DNA from: Bacteroides helcogenes P 36-108
Lineage (GTDB): Bacteria > Bacteroidota > Bacteroidia > Bacteroidales > Bacteroidaceae
Direction: 5' to 3'
DNA length: 64,000 nt
NCBI RefSeq assembly: GCF_000186225.1
Contig: NC_014933.1
Span: 434,001 to 498,000 of the forward strand
Below, piece by piece: positions 25,572 through 35,099 of the stretch. The notes beneath the pieces are model-generated. The model did not search any database and had not been told where the DNA came from. It saw only the letters and a list, made by a program, of their open reading frames with translations. The position numbers and the translations under genes are program-made. Each line of letters starts with the position of its first letter. Positions within the stretch are counted from its first letter, which is position 1.

Positions 25572-26771
25572 TTACTCGGCCTTCAGAATGGCCAGTGTAT
25601 CCGAAGCAATCACCAATTCTTCATCCGTCGGAATCACAACGACTTTCACTTTGGAGTCCTCCGCAGAAATAACCGTTTCTTCACCTCGAACGTTGTTCTT
25701 CCCGGCATCCAGCTTCACACCCATGAATTCCAGGCCTTCACATGCTCCCCAACGGGCGCTCGCCTGATTTTCACCTACACCGCCGGTAAACACGATAATA
25801 TCCACACCGCCCAGGGCAGCAGCGTATGCACCGATATATTTCCTGATACGATAGAAGTACATATTTTCCGCCAGAATGGCTTTCTTATTGCCTGCCGCCA
25901 CGGCAGCCTCCAAGTCGCGCATATCACTGGATTCCCCGAAAATGCCCAGCACACCGCTTTTCTTGTTCAGAAGATTGGAAACACCATTGGCATCCAGGCT
26001 CTCCTTTTCCATAATGAACGACACCGCACCCGCGTCGATGTCACCGCTGCGAGTACCCATCATCAGACCTTCAAGCGGAGTCAGTCCCATGCTGGTATCC
26101 ATGCACTTACCGTCTTTAATGGCAGAGATGGAAGCACCGTTACCTATGTGACAGGTGATAATCTTTTTTCCTTCGGATTGTACACCGAGGAATTCACAAA
26201 CGCGTTGTGACACATAGCGGTGAGAAGTCCCGTGGAAGCCATAGCGACGTACGCCATATTTCTCGTACAAACCGTAAGGAACGGCGTACAGGTATGCATA
26301 GTCAGGCATGGTTTGATGGAAAGCGGTATCAAAAACACCTATCTGCGGCACATCGGGCAGAATGGCGGAGATTGCATTTACGCCTTTCAGATTGGCCGGA
26401 TTGTGAAGAGGAGCCAGATCATTGCATGCGGTAAAAGCATCCAAAACGTCCTTTGTCAGCAATACCGATTTGCTGAACTTCTCTCCTCCGTGCACCATAC
26501 GGTGACCTACGGCATTAATCTCATCCAAAGATTTGATTGCTCCATATCCCGCATCGGTCAGTGTATTCAGAATAAACTCCACACCTACGGTATGTTCAGG
26601 AATGTCTTTTTCGAGGATTTTCTTCTTGCCGTCAGGCAAAGTAAACTTCAGAAAAGAGTCCTTCAATCCTATTTTTTCAATACCACCCTGAGCGATGACC
26701 TCTTTATGATCCATATCAAACAATTTATATTTGATGGACGAGCTGCCGCAGTTCAATACTAAGACTTTCAT
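25572..26771 (-). CDS. ackA: Acetate kinase
   Basis: 399 residues, normal length. It opens with MKVLVLNCGSSSIKYKLFDM and contains VFDTAFHQTMP, GFHGTSHRYVSQR, CHIGNGASISAI and FTGGVGENQ, all conserved in ASKHA acetate kinases. It converts acetyl phosphate and ADP to acetate and ATP. pta lies 20 bp upstream, so the pair forms the acetate-producing pathway. Confidence 0.97.
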   Translation of the reverse strand: MKVLVLNCGSSSIKYKLFDMDHKEVIAQGGIEKIGLKDSFLKFTLPDGKKKILEKDIPEHTVGVEFILNTLTDAGYGAIKSLDEINAVGHRMVHGGEKFSKSVLLTKDVLDAFTACNDLAPLHNPANLKGVNAISAILPDVPQIGVFDTAFHQTMPDYAYLYAVPYGLYEKYGVRRYGFHGTSHRYVSQRVCEFLGVQSEGKKIITCHIGNGASISAIKDGKCMDTSMGLTPLEGLMMGTRSGDIDAGAVSFIMEKESLDANGVSNLLNKKSGVLGIFGESSDMRDLEAAVAAGNKKAILAENMYFYRIRKYIGAYAAALGGVDIIVFTGGVGENQASARWGACEGLEFMGVKLDAGKNNVRGEETVISAEDSKVKVVVIPTDEELVIASDTLAILKAE

Positions 26772-26791
26772 TGTATATTCAGATTTATAAG

Positions 26792-27811
26792 TTATTTGGC
26801 GTTATTTTTAGCTGCGATTGCCTGATTGGCAGTAATTGCAATCATGCGATAAACGTCCTCGATGGAGCAACCGCGTGACAAATCGTTCACCGGACGGGCG
26901 ATACCCTGCAAGATAGGTCCCACAGCATCGGCATGTCCCAGGCGTTGAACCAACTTATAAGAGATGTTTCCCACTTCAAGACTCGGAACAATCAGAACAT
27001 TTGCCTGTCCGGCAATCGGAGAGCCCGGAGCTTTGCTTGCACCGACTTCAGGAACCAATGCGGCGTCGGCCTGCAATTCACCGTCAATGGCAATGTCAGG
27101 AGCCATCTCTCTGGCAATCTTCACGGCCTCAACCACCTTATCAACCACTTCGTGTTTGGCCGACCCCTTGGTAGAGAAGCTCAATAATGCCACCTTAGGA
27201 TCAAGTCCTGCCACAGCCTGAGCCGTACGTGCCGTACAAACGGCGATCTGCGCCAACTGGCCGGCATCGGGAACCGGGGTCACGGCAACATCTCCCATCA
27301 CTAAAATACCGTTCTTTCCATATTCGGGCGCATGAGTAAGCAGCAGCATGGCGCCGGAGACACAAGTAATGCCCGGGGCAGTCTTGATAATCTGCAAAGC
27401 CGGACGAAGAACATTGCCGGTAGTATTGCGGGCTCCTGCCAACTGGCCGTCGGCATCACCGTTCTTGATAATCAGGCAGCCCAAATAAAGCGGGTCGAGC
27501 ACCAACTTACGGGCTTCTTCGATAGTCATGCCTTTCTTCTTGCGCAACTCGCAAAGCAACTGTGCATATTCTTCTTTCTTAGGATGGTTTTCGGGGTCGA
27601 TAATAGTGGCTTTCTGAATGTTTCCCAACCCCCACTCTTTGGCACAAGCCTCTATTTCAGAGGGATTTCCAAGGATAATCAAGTCAGCAACTCCGTCAGT
27701 CAGAATCTGATTGGCAGCTTTCAATGTACGTTCTTCCGTACCTTCGGGAAGAACAATGCGTTGGCGATCGGCTTTCGCACGTTCAAGAATTTCGTTAATT
27801 AATCTCTGCAT
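26792..27811 (-). CDS. pta: Phosphate acetyltransferase
   Basis: 339 residues, the short single-domain Pta form (no N-terminal DRTGG regulatory domain). Typical blocks are LPEGTEERTLKAA, LYLGCLIIKNGDADGQLAGA, GDVAVTPVPDAGQLAQIA and GELQADAALVPEVGASKAPGS. It makes acetyl phosphate from acetyl-CoA. ackA follows with a 20-bp gap; a -7 element lies at 27860-27867. Confidence 0.96.
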   Translation of the reverse strand: MQRLINEILERAKADRQRIVLPEGTEERTLKAANQILTDGVADLIILGNPSEIEACAKEWGLGNIQKATIIDPENHPKKEEYAQLLCELRKKKGMTIEEARKLVLDPLYLGCLIIKNGDADGQLAGARNTTGNVLRPALQIIKTAPGITCVSGAMLLLTHAPEYGKNGILVMGDVAVTPVPDAGQLAQIAVCTARTAQAVAGLDPKVALLSFSTKGSAKHEVVDKVVEAVKIAREMAPDIAIDGELQADAALVPEVGASKAPGSPIAGQANVLIVPSLEVGNISYKLVQRLGHADAVGPILQGIARPVNDLSRGCSIEDVYRMIAITANQAIAAKNNAK

Positions 27812-27859
27812 GATATTTTAATTGTGTATAAAGATCGGTGGCATGTGTCATTCACGCCG

Positions 27860-27867
27860 CAAAAGTA
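27860..27867 (-). promoter_or_regulatory. -7 element of pta-ackA
   Basis: CAAAAGTA on the plus strand is TACTTTTG on the minus strand, a full TAnnTTTG match 48 bp before the pta start. Confidence 0.55.
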
Positions 27868-27887
27868 CACAATTTTGCAATATCTAC

Positions 27888-27925
27888 ATTGCAATTCAGA
27901 GTGTAAAATCACCCTGAATTGCAAT
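27888..27925 (-). terminator. Hairpin between the transglutaminase-like gene and pta
   Basis: ATTGCAATTCAG (27888-27899) pairs perfectly with CTGAATTGCAAT (27914-27925), plus a GTG/CAC extension inside one mismatch. It lies 18 bp beyond the stop of the upstream gene. The following sequence is not strongly T-rich, so it may be a weak terminator or a pta regulatory dyad. Confidence 0.5.
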
Positions 27926-27942
27926 TATTGTAATATTTAACA

Positions 27943-29490
27943 CTAACGGATCACTTCCGGTCCCACATTCTTATATTGATCCATGCACATTCCGATAGGA
28001 GCTCCTATATATGTAGGGTCACAAACCAGAAATTCAGTACCGTCATCCAGCACGACACAGTCTCCCGGAATGTTTTCGGTAAAGTGTACGGCGGAAGCTA
28101 TATGGTTGGGATAGTCCAGCAGAATCGTTTCCAATCCCAGTAAATCTCTTACCAAAATGGAATAAAGCATGGCACGGTCTTCACAGTCGCAATATGGATA
28201 ATAGAATGTTTCGTCCGGGAAATTCGGTTTCTCGTAACCGAATTGGTCACCGTCCGTTTTGTATTGTAAAGCAGTCTGCACAAAGTTAAGCAGCAGGTTG
28301 GCTGCATCTTTCTGTGATTTTCCTTCAACGGCTTTCTTCAACTGCGGATACAGGGAAGAACGCAACTCCTCACTCATCGGAGTTTTATAATGAATCACCA
28401 CGTCACACTGAGGATAATCACGATAGAAATCCATCAGATTCTTGTTGACCACCGTCCGCACCTTCAGCGCACCGCCCGAAGGCGAAAGTTCACGTTCCTG
28501 TTCTTCCACGGAAAATTCCGGAATGCGTTCTATATTCAGGCACACCAGATTCTTGGCATCCGCAAAGTTCTGGCGATAGGTATAAAGGCTTTTAGAGCCT
28601 TTCGGGTTCGGCTCGAAAACATAGTATTTGTCACCGTCCATTTTCAGGAAAGGCGTGGCATAGACCGTTCCTGCCGTGGCAATCATCAGTTTCAATCCAT
28701 CGTCTATCTTGGCCAGACGGACTTTATAGCCGGACTTGCAGAGTAGAAACATTTGCAGGAAAACGACCTCGCCGGTACGTTCCTTCCCGTAGAGTTGCTC
28801 ACCTATCCGCTTTGTAAAGAGCAGATAAGCCCAATCACTCAAATTCCTTTCTTTTTTAAGGGTCATGCAGTCACTCAGCAACTGTTCATAATCCTTTTGG
28901 CACAATCCTTTCCAGGCATCCGCCACGTTGGCTTCCTTGTCTCCCGACAATGTAAAATCCTCAATCACATCCGTCGCCACTTCAAAATCTGTTCCATAAA
29001 AATCTATCGGGGTGCGGAGCACCGTTCTTCCGGGCTTCACCACCGGAGCTGCCACCAGTACAGGCGTATAAGGCTTTCCGGGCACATACACTCCGGGAGC
29101 AGGCTTATCTTCCATAAACGGCAAGACGGGATGTCTTTCGCCCACAGGAACTTTATCGCCCACAGTAGGGACAGGAGCCTCAGGCACTTTCAGCGCACCC
29201 GGCTTGATTGCCATCGGGGGCATGGATGGTTTCGTCTTGTCAAATATCACCGGTTTAGGCGGTTCAGGACGTACCGGAGCCGGAACCGGTGCAAATGCTT
29301 CATACTTCTGCCACGTTTCGCGCAGAAAGGTTTCAAACTCCGCGTCCGCCTTACTTTTAAATTCCTCGAATTCCGACTGCTGTTTTTTCTCGAATTCCTC
29401 GAACTCTTTATCTATGTTCTGCCCACAAAGAGGCATCGCCGACAAAAAGCCGGCGATGCAAGCTGCTGACAATGCTTTCATCTTCTTCAT
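27943..29490 (-). CDS. Secreted transglutaminase-like protein with coiled, proline-rich N-terminus
   Basis: 515 residues with a signal peptide (FLSAMPLCGQ). Residues about 25-65 are a charged, probably coiled-coil segment (EFEEFEKKQQSEFEEF). A proline-rich linker follows to about 135. The C-terminal part has a transglutaminase-like Cys-His-Asp set: CDCEDRAMLYSILVRDLLG (Cys near 430), NHIASAVHF (His about 30 later) and EFLVCDPTYIGAPIG (Asp). A cysteine-peptidase or crosslinking role is therefore possible but unproven. It ends a set of exported-protein genes that runs back to 34401. Confidence 0.75.
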   Translation of the reverse strand: MKKMKALSAACIAGFLSAMPLCGQNIDKEFEEFEKKQQSEFEEFKSKADAEFETFLRETWQKYEAFAPVPAPVRPEPPKPVIFDKTKPSMPPMAIKPGALKVPEAPVPTVGDKVPVGERHPVLPFMEDKPAPGVYVPGKPYTPVLVAAPVVKPGRTVLRTPIDFYGTDFEVATDVIEDFTLSGDKEANVADAWKGLCQKDYEQLLSDCMTLKKERNLSDWAYLLFTKRIGEQLYGKERTGEVVFLQMFLLCKSGYKVRLAKIDDGLKLMIATAGTVYATPFLKMDGDKYYVFEPNPKGSKSLYTYRQNFADAKNLVCLNIERIPEFSVEEQERELSPSGGALKVRTVVNKNLMDFYRDYPQCDVVIHYKTPMSEELRSSLYPQLKKAVEGKSQKDAANLLLNFVQTALQYKTDGDQFGYEKPNFPDETFYYPYCDCEDRAMLYSILVRDLLGLETILLDYPNHIASAVHFTENIPGDCVVLDDGTEFLVCDPTYIGAPIGMCMDQYKNVGPEVIR

Positions 29491-29611
29491 CTTGTTTTTA
29501 CAGATTTAGAGAAGTTAATAAAAAAACGTATCATTTGATAAGTATCATGTCATAATAAGCGCAACACTTTCCGTATCATCATGAAATCTAATTTAAGCAA
29601 ACCGTCGGGGG

Positions 29612-30295
29612 TTAATACCCTAATTTATCCAATGCCTTGGCCAGTTCTTCGGACTTTCCGGCCAGTTCTTTGCGGATGGCCTTGATGGCTTCCTGATTGG
29701 CAGACTGCATGTCGTAACCCAATGTCACCATGACTTCCACATTCTTGTTGGGCAACGTCCGGTAAACTTCGGTCAAAGGAACCGTGCGTCCCAATGTTGC
29801 GGAAATAACACTTTTGCTGGAAGCCACCACACTTGACAGGCTGGCGGCCTCTTCCTGCCCCATGTCATCATTGGCCACCTTAGCCTCGATCAATTGGGAC
29901 ACTTTGGTCTGTACCTGTCCGGCAAGGTCTATCTTGGCGGCATTGGTGGCCTGCAAGGCAGCAGACGACTGATTGGCGCCGACAATTCTTGAAGAAGCGA
30001 TATACCAGTACGGATTTCCATTGACATCGAGTTCGGCCTGCTTTTCCCATGCAGCCTCAAGTTGTTGAGCCAAAGGCAGCCTGCCCACCGGAGTCTTGAA
30101 GCCTTCTTTTTCCAGACTTTTGGCCTGCTTGCGCGCTTCTTTCACTGCTTTTTTCTGCAAGCCCTTATCCAGAACTTTCTCATGTTTCTTCAATTCCTTG
30201 AAGTCTTTTCCCGTCGCTCTCTCTTGTGCACTAACATTGATGACAAGCATCATGGCAAACGCTGCAAGAGCGCTGATAAACAAACTCTTTTTCAT
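29612..30295 (-). CDS. Secreted LPP20-like protein
   Basis: 227 residues with a signal peptide (MKKSLFISALAAFAMMLVINVSAQ). Residues 25-75 are lysine/glutamate-rich and helical. The rest (AAKIDLAGQVQTKVSQLIEAKV, TVPLTEVYRTLPNKNVEVMVTLGYD) resembles LPP20-type lipoproteins with alternating helix and strand. The start at 30295 excludes an upstream extension with no signal. TACATTTG on the minus strand at 30355-30362 is a probable -7 element. Function unknown. Confidence 0.6.
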   Translation of the reverse strand: MKKSLFISALAAFAMMLVINVSAQERATGKDFKELKKHEKVLDKGLQKKAVKEARKQAKSLEKEGFKTPVGRLPLAQQLEAAWEKQAELDVNGNPYWYIASSRIVGANQSSAALQATNAAKIDLAGQVQTKVSQLIEAKVANDDMGQEEAASLSSVVASSKSVISATLGRTVPLTEVYRTLPNKNVEVMVTLGYDMQSANQEAIKAIRKELAGKSEELAKALDKLGY

Positions 30296-30680
30296 CGTAA
30301 TTCTTCTTTTAATGATTAGTATTGTTATTAAATATTCAAACATTCTATGCGTTGCAAATGTAGAGAAATATTTCTAACCGTGTCATCTGTCAGTATCTTT
30401 TTTTCAAAAAGGATACCTATGTGTCCGCACAGAGGATTATTTTGACAAAAAGCGGGACTAAACGTAAGCGCCGAATCCGGATGGACACCGATGACAACGG
30501 GTGAGGCTACATATCGTCAATGCTTGGCTTGCCACCAATGGCACGGATGCTCCTGGTACGGGCAGTGCCGCCTATGCTATATACAGCCGGAGCTCTGGAA
30601 GAAACGGCCTTATTCGTGACATACGGTTCAAAAGGCAAATTGCACATTTAGAGCTTTGGGAAACAATGCCTTACATTTCA
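30296..30680. other. 385-bp gap with a possible degraded coding segment
   Basis: The -7 element for the LPP20-like gene lies at 30355-30362 (minus). From about 30420 to 30660 the base composition rises to that of genes, yet every frame is interrupted or gives no known protein (for example NGTDAPGTGSAAYAI in one, LYTAGALEETALFVTYGSKG in another). It may be a decayed gene, but no family is recognised. Confidence 0.35.
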
Positions 30681-33026
30681 TTATGGTAAAGTAGTAAAGC
30701 TAACTCTTTCACCATAATTATATTTAAAGTTCCCTTTCCCAGTCCCATTTCCTGCATACGGATAAATATAATATTTAGTTCCAGGAGACAAATTATTCAA
30801 AGAGACAATAATCTGATTCCCCTCAACAGTAGATTCCACTTTTATAGCAGAATCATACTCAGATATTGTATAGTAGTAAATAAAACCTTTTTCTTTAACT
30901 TCCGCCCCACCTATATCCAGTATCTTCGCTGTAACATGAGCACCAGTTTGAGTTATATCACTAATTATCGCCTTTTCAAGAGACGGTCCTCTAAGATCCA
31001 TCCCAATCATTTTTCCAGTAGCACCATTTACCGTACCTTCATTTATATTACCCGTGAAGGTATTTTCATGTTCTGCCTCACCGCAAATACTACCAATGGA
31101 AACCGCAGAAGATATAATATTCCCAATATTCCTACAATTAGTGACACAAGCATCTGCATATCCGGCAATACCACCTACATTTGTTTTACCGTTCAAAATT
31201 TCACCCTCATTCCGGCACTGATTAATGGTCACTACCTCTTTAGCACCACTATTAGAAGTATAAGTTGCATTACCACAAATACCTCCACATGCATTCGCCG
31301 GTCCTCCATTCAGTTGCCCCATATTAACACACTGTTGAATGCTGCCATGAGGAGCAGAGCCAACAATACCACCTAAATTCCAACATTCATAGCCCTTACC
31401 TATAGCACCCCAATTGGTGCATCCTAATATTTCTCCTTTGTCGTAGTTGCTTCCACATATTCCTCCTATCGCTGCACTTTTACTCGTACAATCAATCGTT
31501 CCCGTATTGGAACACCCTTGAATAACACTAGCACCATTCTGTCCAACAATACCACCGATATTCAAGTGATCAAATCCACTGTCCGAAATGATTTTGATTG
31601 TTGCTGCTGATGTACAATTAATGACTTTTGCCAAAGGACGACCAAAGGGAGTTCTCATTGTGCCAATCACACCCATGTCGGTAACAGGCATTTTACTACT
31701 TTCATAGAGAGTATAGGCTATACGACTTCCTTCACCAATATGCAAATCTTTCACCGTTCCCCAATTTTGGTTTATAAAACCATAACCATAATAGCTCCAT
31801 TCTTGCCTATATTCAGTTATCTTGAGATTAGTCAGCACATGGCCATGGCCATCAAACGTATATCCACTTTCAATATGCTTAATTGGTTCCCAATTTTCTA
31901 TGCTCTCCAAATCAATATCTGAATAAAGATTAATCACCTTATCTTCATTCATATAAAGTGCCAAACTCCCCCCGTTATTAACTCTATCGCGGAAGTCCAA
32001 CAAGTCTGCCAATGTATAGATGCCCGGTTCACTCCTTTCTTTTGTCACAAACTGATAAGTATCCCCATAACCTATTCCTCGACTATTTACCGCATACGCA
32101 CGGATATAGTATGTTGTTTCAGGGAGCAAACCATAAATAAGATGTGTAAAAAAAGGCTGTTCTTTTTGGTCAATAGCATTATATTTCATGTCATTCGTGG
32201 TAGGCTCTTCTGTTTTTGTACTCCAACAAAATCCCATTTCTGTAATCTCTGATTCGCCCATACTCAAAATGCTGGCCTTTACATTAAGACTTACTGCCGT
32301 GGAGTCCAACAATGCAATACTAGATATAGTTGGAAGATTCGTATTATTAGTTGATACAACCATCATTTTACTATAACCTACACCTTTTGCATTAATACCA
32401 TAAGCACGAACTAAATAATCCTTGTCTGGTATTAAATCTTTAAAACGCATAGAAAGAACACCGTCCTGCATTGATGCATTACACACATCATCCTTCACCG
32501 TAGGGACATCAGAATCATTTTTAAACAATTTCCAACAAAAGCCAGAGAGAGACAGTTCACTTCCACCTTCATCAAGAATTGTAGTAGAAACCGTGAAGCT
32601 TTTTTCATCCTTTCCATCCAGACTCAATTCTCCAAATACAGGAACATTACTTTCGGTCGTTGTAAACTCCTTTATTTCGCCACGCCCAATACTATAACCG
32701 CTATTGGCATAAGCACAATAATAATATTTCGTACCTGGCTTTAGCCCTTGGGCTAATACTTTGAAACTATTCTCTGTAGAAGAGGCTTTCAATTCAGTAT
32801 ATTCTACCATACTTTGCAGCTCAGAAATTAAAATTCCATAATCTTTTACCATAGCTCCATCTTTCTTCTGCAAGGTTCCTGAAAGCGTTGCGCCTATGCG
32901 AAAAATATCTGTAGCCCCGCCGGTAGCCAGAATCGGCATCTCATTGTCCGGTGCAGAATCCTTGCTACAGCCGGAGAAGCAGAGCAACATCAAGCTGCCC
33001 GCTAAAAGTAATAGTTTGTTGTGCAT
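30681..33026 (-). CDS. Large surface lipoprotein with Fn3-like domains and GLUG-type repeats
   Basis: 781 residues with lipoprotein signal (LLLLAGSLMLLCFSGC). Residues about 30-340 are three fibronectin-like domains, each ending in a Y(Y/I)xAYA motif (GTKYYYCAYA, DKDYLVRAYG, ETTYYIRAYA). From about 350 there is a substrate-binding-like region. Then come about six GLUG-type repeats of the GGI(V/C/A)G...C.N.G.I pattern (about 485-680), and a final Fn3-like domain. GLUG repeats occur in bacterial adhesins. Base composition is more AT-rich than neighbours. Probably cell-surface; ligand unknown. Confidence 0.75.
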   Translation of the reverse strand: MHNKLLLLAGSLMLLCFSGCSKDSAPDNEMPILATGGATDIFRIGATLSGTLQKKDGAMVKDYGILISELQSMVEYTELKASSTENSFKVLAQGLKPGTKYYYCAYANSGYSIGRGEIKEFTTTESNVPVFGELSLDGKDEKSFTVSTTILDEGGSELSLSGFCWKLFKNDSDVPTVKDDVCNASMQDGVLSMRFKDLIPDKDYLVRAYGINAKGVGYSKMMVVSTNNTNLPTISSIALLDSTAVSLNVKASILSMGESEITEMGFCWSTKTEEPTTNDMKYNAIDQKEQPFFTHLIYGLLPETTYYIRAYAVNSRGIGYGDTYQFVTKERSEPGIYTLADLLDFRDRVNNGGSLALYMNEDKVINLYSDIDLESIENWEPIKHIESGYTFDGHGHVLTNLKITEYRQEWSYYGYGFINQNWGTVKDLHIGEGSRIAYTLYESSKMPVTDMGVIGTMRTPFGRPLAKVINCTSAATIKIISDSGFDHLNIGGIVGQNGASVIQGCSNTGTIDCTSKSAAIGGICGSNYDKGEILGCTNWGAIGKGYECWNLGGIVGSAPHGSIQQCVNMGQLNGGPANACGGICGNATYTSNSGAKEVVTINQCRNEGEILNGKTNVGGIAGYADACVTNCRNIGNIISSAVSIGSICGEAEHENTFTGNINEGTVNGATGKMIGMDLRGPSLEKAIISDITQTGAHVTAKILDIGGAEVKEKGFIYYYTISEYDSAIKVESTVEGNQIIVSLNNLSPGTKYYIYPYAGNGTGKGNFKYNYGERVSFTTLP

Positions 33027-33054
33027 AAATATATAAGTTTAAGAAATAGCGTAT

Positions 33055-34401
33055 TCAGAACATGATGCCTATACTTCCTCCAACTTCATGGCATTTGAAG
33101 TTGACGGTATGATAACCCGCAGAAAGTGCAAACTTGCCCACATTGACCAGCAGCCCGGCTTCACCCGCCACACCGGAAGCGGAACGGTCGATGTTCTTGA
33201 CCATTTCTCCGTCCACCGTTTCCCAGGCAAGCGTGCGCTGACCATAACCGACACCTACATAACCATAAAACGGTTTCCACAGATGACGGAGATAGCCGCC
33301 TACCACCGACATCCGGGACTTATGCTCCACTCCCGTGCTATAATAGGGCTTTCCTTCGCCTCCGGAAGTCAACGCACCCGTATCGTCACACTCCAGCTTA
33401 GAGGAGACAGAACCGAAATCGCTACGGAAACGAACATAAGCACCATTCTCGCGGACAAATCCTATCATGCCACCATAGGACACTTGCGAGGACTGATAGC
33501 CCGCATCGGCCATCACCAGCATCTTGCGCAGGGCACGAGGCTTGAGGGTGGAAACCATCTTGAAGACAAGCGTCTCCGTTTCTCCGGCAACCACCTCTGC
33601 CAGACTGTCCATCGGGAAAAACAAATCCTTCTCCACTCTTATCCTGTAACTGCGGAGAGGCATGCGGTCACTTTTATAAGGTGTGTCCCCCACCTGCCGA
33701 CCATCGACAAACACTTTGGCATCTTGTTCGGGCAGGGAAAAGACTTCCAAATAGCCGAAGCATGGCTTCAGGTTGACGCTCATCACTTTCTGCTCGCCTC
33801 CCAAGTCCACCATGCCCGCTTCGGTGGCATACATGGGCGCTTCCACCCGGTAGGAGTGCGTGCCTTTCTTCATGGTGGCAGTGAACAGACCGTTTTCGGT
33901 GGGAACCTTCTCGTTGTCGATATAGATATCGGCCGTAGCCGGTTCAGGGCGCATCACGAGCAATTGGGTATGGGTATCAACCGTTGTCTTTGACATAGCG
34001 TCGCCTGCGTTCAGTTCCATCTCGTAAACCACGGCTTTCTCTATGATATCGGGATAAAAGTAGTTGCGAAGCACCCCATAGTCATTGTGCATAATGGAGA
34101 TGCGGCGAGCTCCATGAGGAAGGTAAAGCCAGATTTCTCCGGTTTTGTTTTCACGTGCCGCAATGCCCAGAGCATCGGCTTCGAACATAAGGTCTTTGGC
34201 GGTGGTGACAATGCGAATCAGAGCACATACCTCGCCGTTCTGGTCTGTTTTGGGTGCAGTGACACGTGCGGTGACATCCGTCTCCATACGATGAAAAGAA
34301 GTCACTTGAATCTTGTTCTGGGCTTCGGCCGTAAGTGGGCTCAGAAATAGGAACAGTAACAGGATGTTCCATAGTCTGCCGTTTTGTTTGTTCTCTTTCA
34401 T
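33055..34401 (-). CDS. PEGA-domain secreted protein with C-terminal barrel-like region
   Basis: 448 residues with signal peptide (LLLFLFLSPLTAEAQ). Residues about 145-280 contain two PEGA-like repeats (ADIYIDNEKVPTENGLFTATM and AKVFVDGRQVGDTPYKSDRM). The C-terminal about 160 residues alternate polar and aromatic residues and end in GGSIGIMF, like outer-membrane strands. PEGA domains are common in Bacteroides surface proteins. Upstream, TATATTTG on the minus strand at 34471-34478 is the probable promoter of this gene and the lipoprotein behind it (28-bp gap). Confidence 0.75.
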   Translation of the reverse strand: MKENKQNGRLWNILLLFLFLSPLTAEAQNKIQVTSFHRMETDVTARVTAPKTDQNGEVCALIRIVTTAKDLMFEADALGIAARENKTGEIWLYLPHGARRISIMHNDYGVLRNYFYPDIIEKAVVYEMELNAGDAMSKTTVDTHTQLLVMRPEPATADIYIDNEKVPTENGLFTATMKKGTHSYRVEAPMYATEAGMVDLGGEQKVMSVNLKPCFGYLEVFSLPEQDAKVFVDGRQVGDTPYKSDRMPLRSYRIRVEKDLFFPMDSLAEVVAGETETLVFKMVSTLKPRALRKMLVMADAGYQSSQVSYGGMIGFVRENGAYVRFRSDFGSVSSKLECDDTGALTSGGEGKPYYSTGVEHKSRMSVVGGYLRHLWKPFYGYVGVGYGQRTLAWETVDGEMVKNIDRSASGVAGEAGLLVNVGKFALSAGYHTVNFKCHEVGGSIGIMF

Positions 34402-34760
34402 GTTACTTGATTTTTCAGTTTCAAGGTCTTTCTTTTTTGAATATTATTTATATATTTCATAAGACAGACGCAAATATAGAACAAATTACCTTAACAAAAG
34501 CAACAGAATAACAGAAAAAAGCATACGACATTTATAGCAAAAAGGCGCTAACAAAGAGCCCAAACCGGCTTCATTTCCTCTTATTCACCATATAGGTTGT
34601 TTATCCTTAAATAAGACATTTTAGGACAGTCTCGCACTGCGTGCAAAAAAACACTTTCTTCGGAATAAATATAGCCGCCCACGCTACAAGTAATGCGAAG
34701 AATGCCTACCTTTGCCCCCGTTTTCAGAGTATAAATCAATAGGTATAATACATAGTAATT
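34402..34760. other. 359-bp intergenic region with two outward promoters
   Basis: The minus-strand element TATATTTG is at 34471-34478, facing the PEGA gene. The plus-strand element TACCTTTG is at 34707-34714, facing lrgA. Neither has an exact -33 at 19 bp. No other structure or gene is seen. Confidence 0.5.
34471..34478 (-). promoter_or_regulatory. -7 element of the PEGA/GLUG lipoprotein genes
   Basis: CAAATATA on the plus strand is TATATTTG on the minus strand, 69 bp before the PEGA gene start. A CAAA lies 16 bp further out, shorter than the usual spacing. Confidence 0.5.
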
Positions 34761-35099
34761 ATGATTCGTCAATGCGCCATCCTTTTCGGATGTTTGGCTT
34801 TGGGTGAACTGATTGTTTTCATCACGGGCGTCAAGCTGCCCTCCAGCATCATAGGGATGCTGTTACTCACCCTTTTCCTTAAACTGGGTTGGATTAAACT
34901 GCACTGGGTGCAAGGCATGTCCGACTTTCTGGTGGCCAATCTGGGATTTTTCTTCGTCCCTCCGGGCGTAGCCCTCATGCTCTATTTCGACATCATCGCC
35001 GCCGAATTCTGGCCGATAGCCATCGCCACATTAGTAAGCACCCTGCTGGTGCTTGTAGTCACCGGATGGGTTCACCAATTAACACGTAAAATCAAATGA
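34761..35099 (+). CDS. lrgA: CidA/LrgA-family membrane protein
   Basis: 112 residues with four hydrophobic segments, including SSIIGMLLLTLFLKLGW and the conserved NLGFFFVPPGVALMLYF. LrgA-type proteins are holin-like and, with LrgB, take part in export of small metabolites or in murein turnover control. The stop overlaps the start of the LrgB gene by 4 bp (ATGA), the usual lrgAB coupling. Confidence 0.9.
   Translation: MIRQCAILFGCLALGELIVFITGVKLPSSIIGMLLLTLFLKLGWIKLHWVQGMSDFLVANLGFFFVPPGVALMLYFDIIAAEFWPIAIATLVSTLLVLVVTGWVHQLTRKIK

Noticed and set aside
30501..30689. 62-residue frame between the LPP20-like and GLUG genes
   Set aside because: No family features and no promoter; the segment is better described as a possible degraded region.
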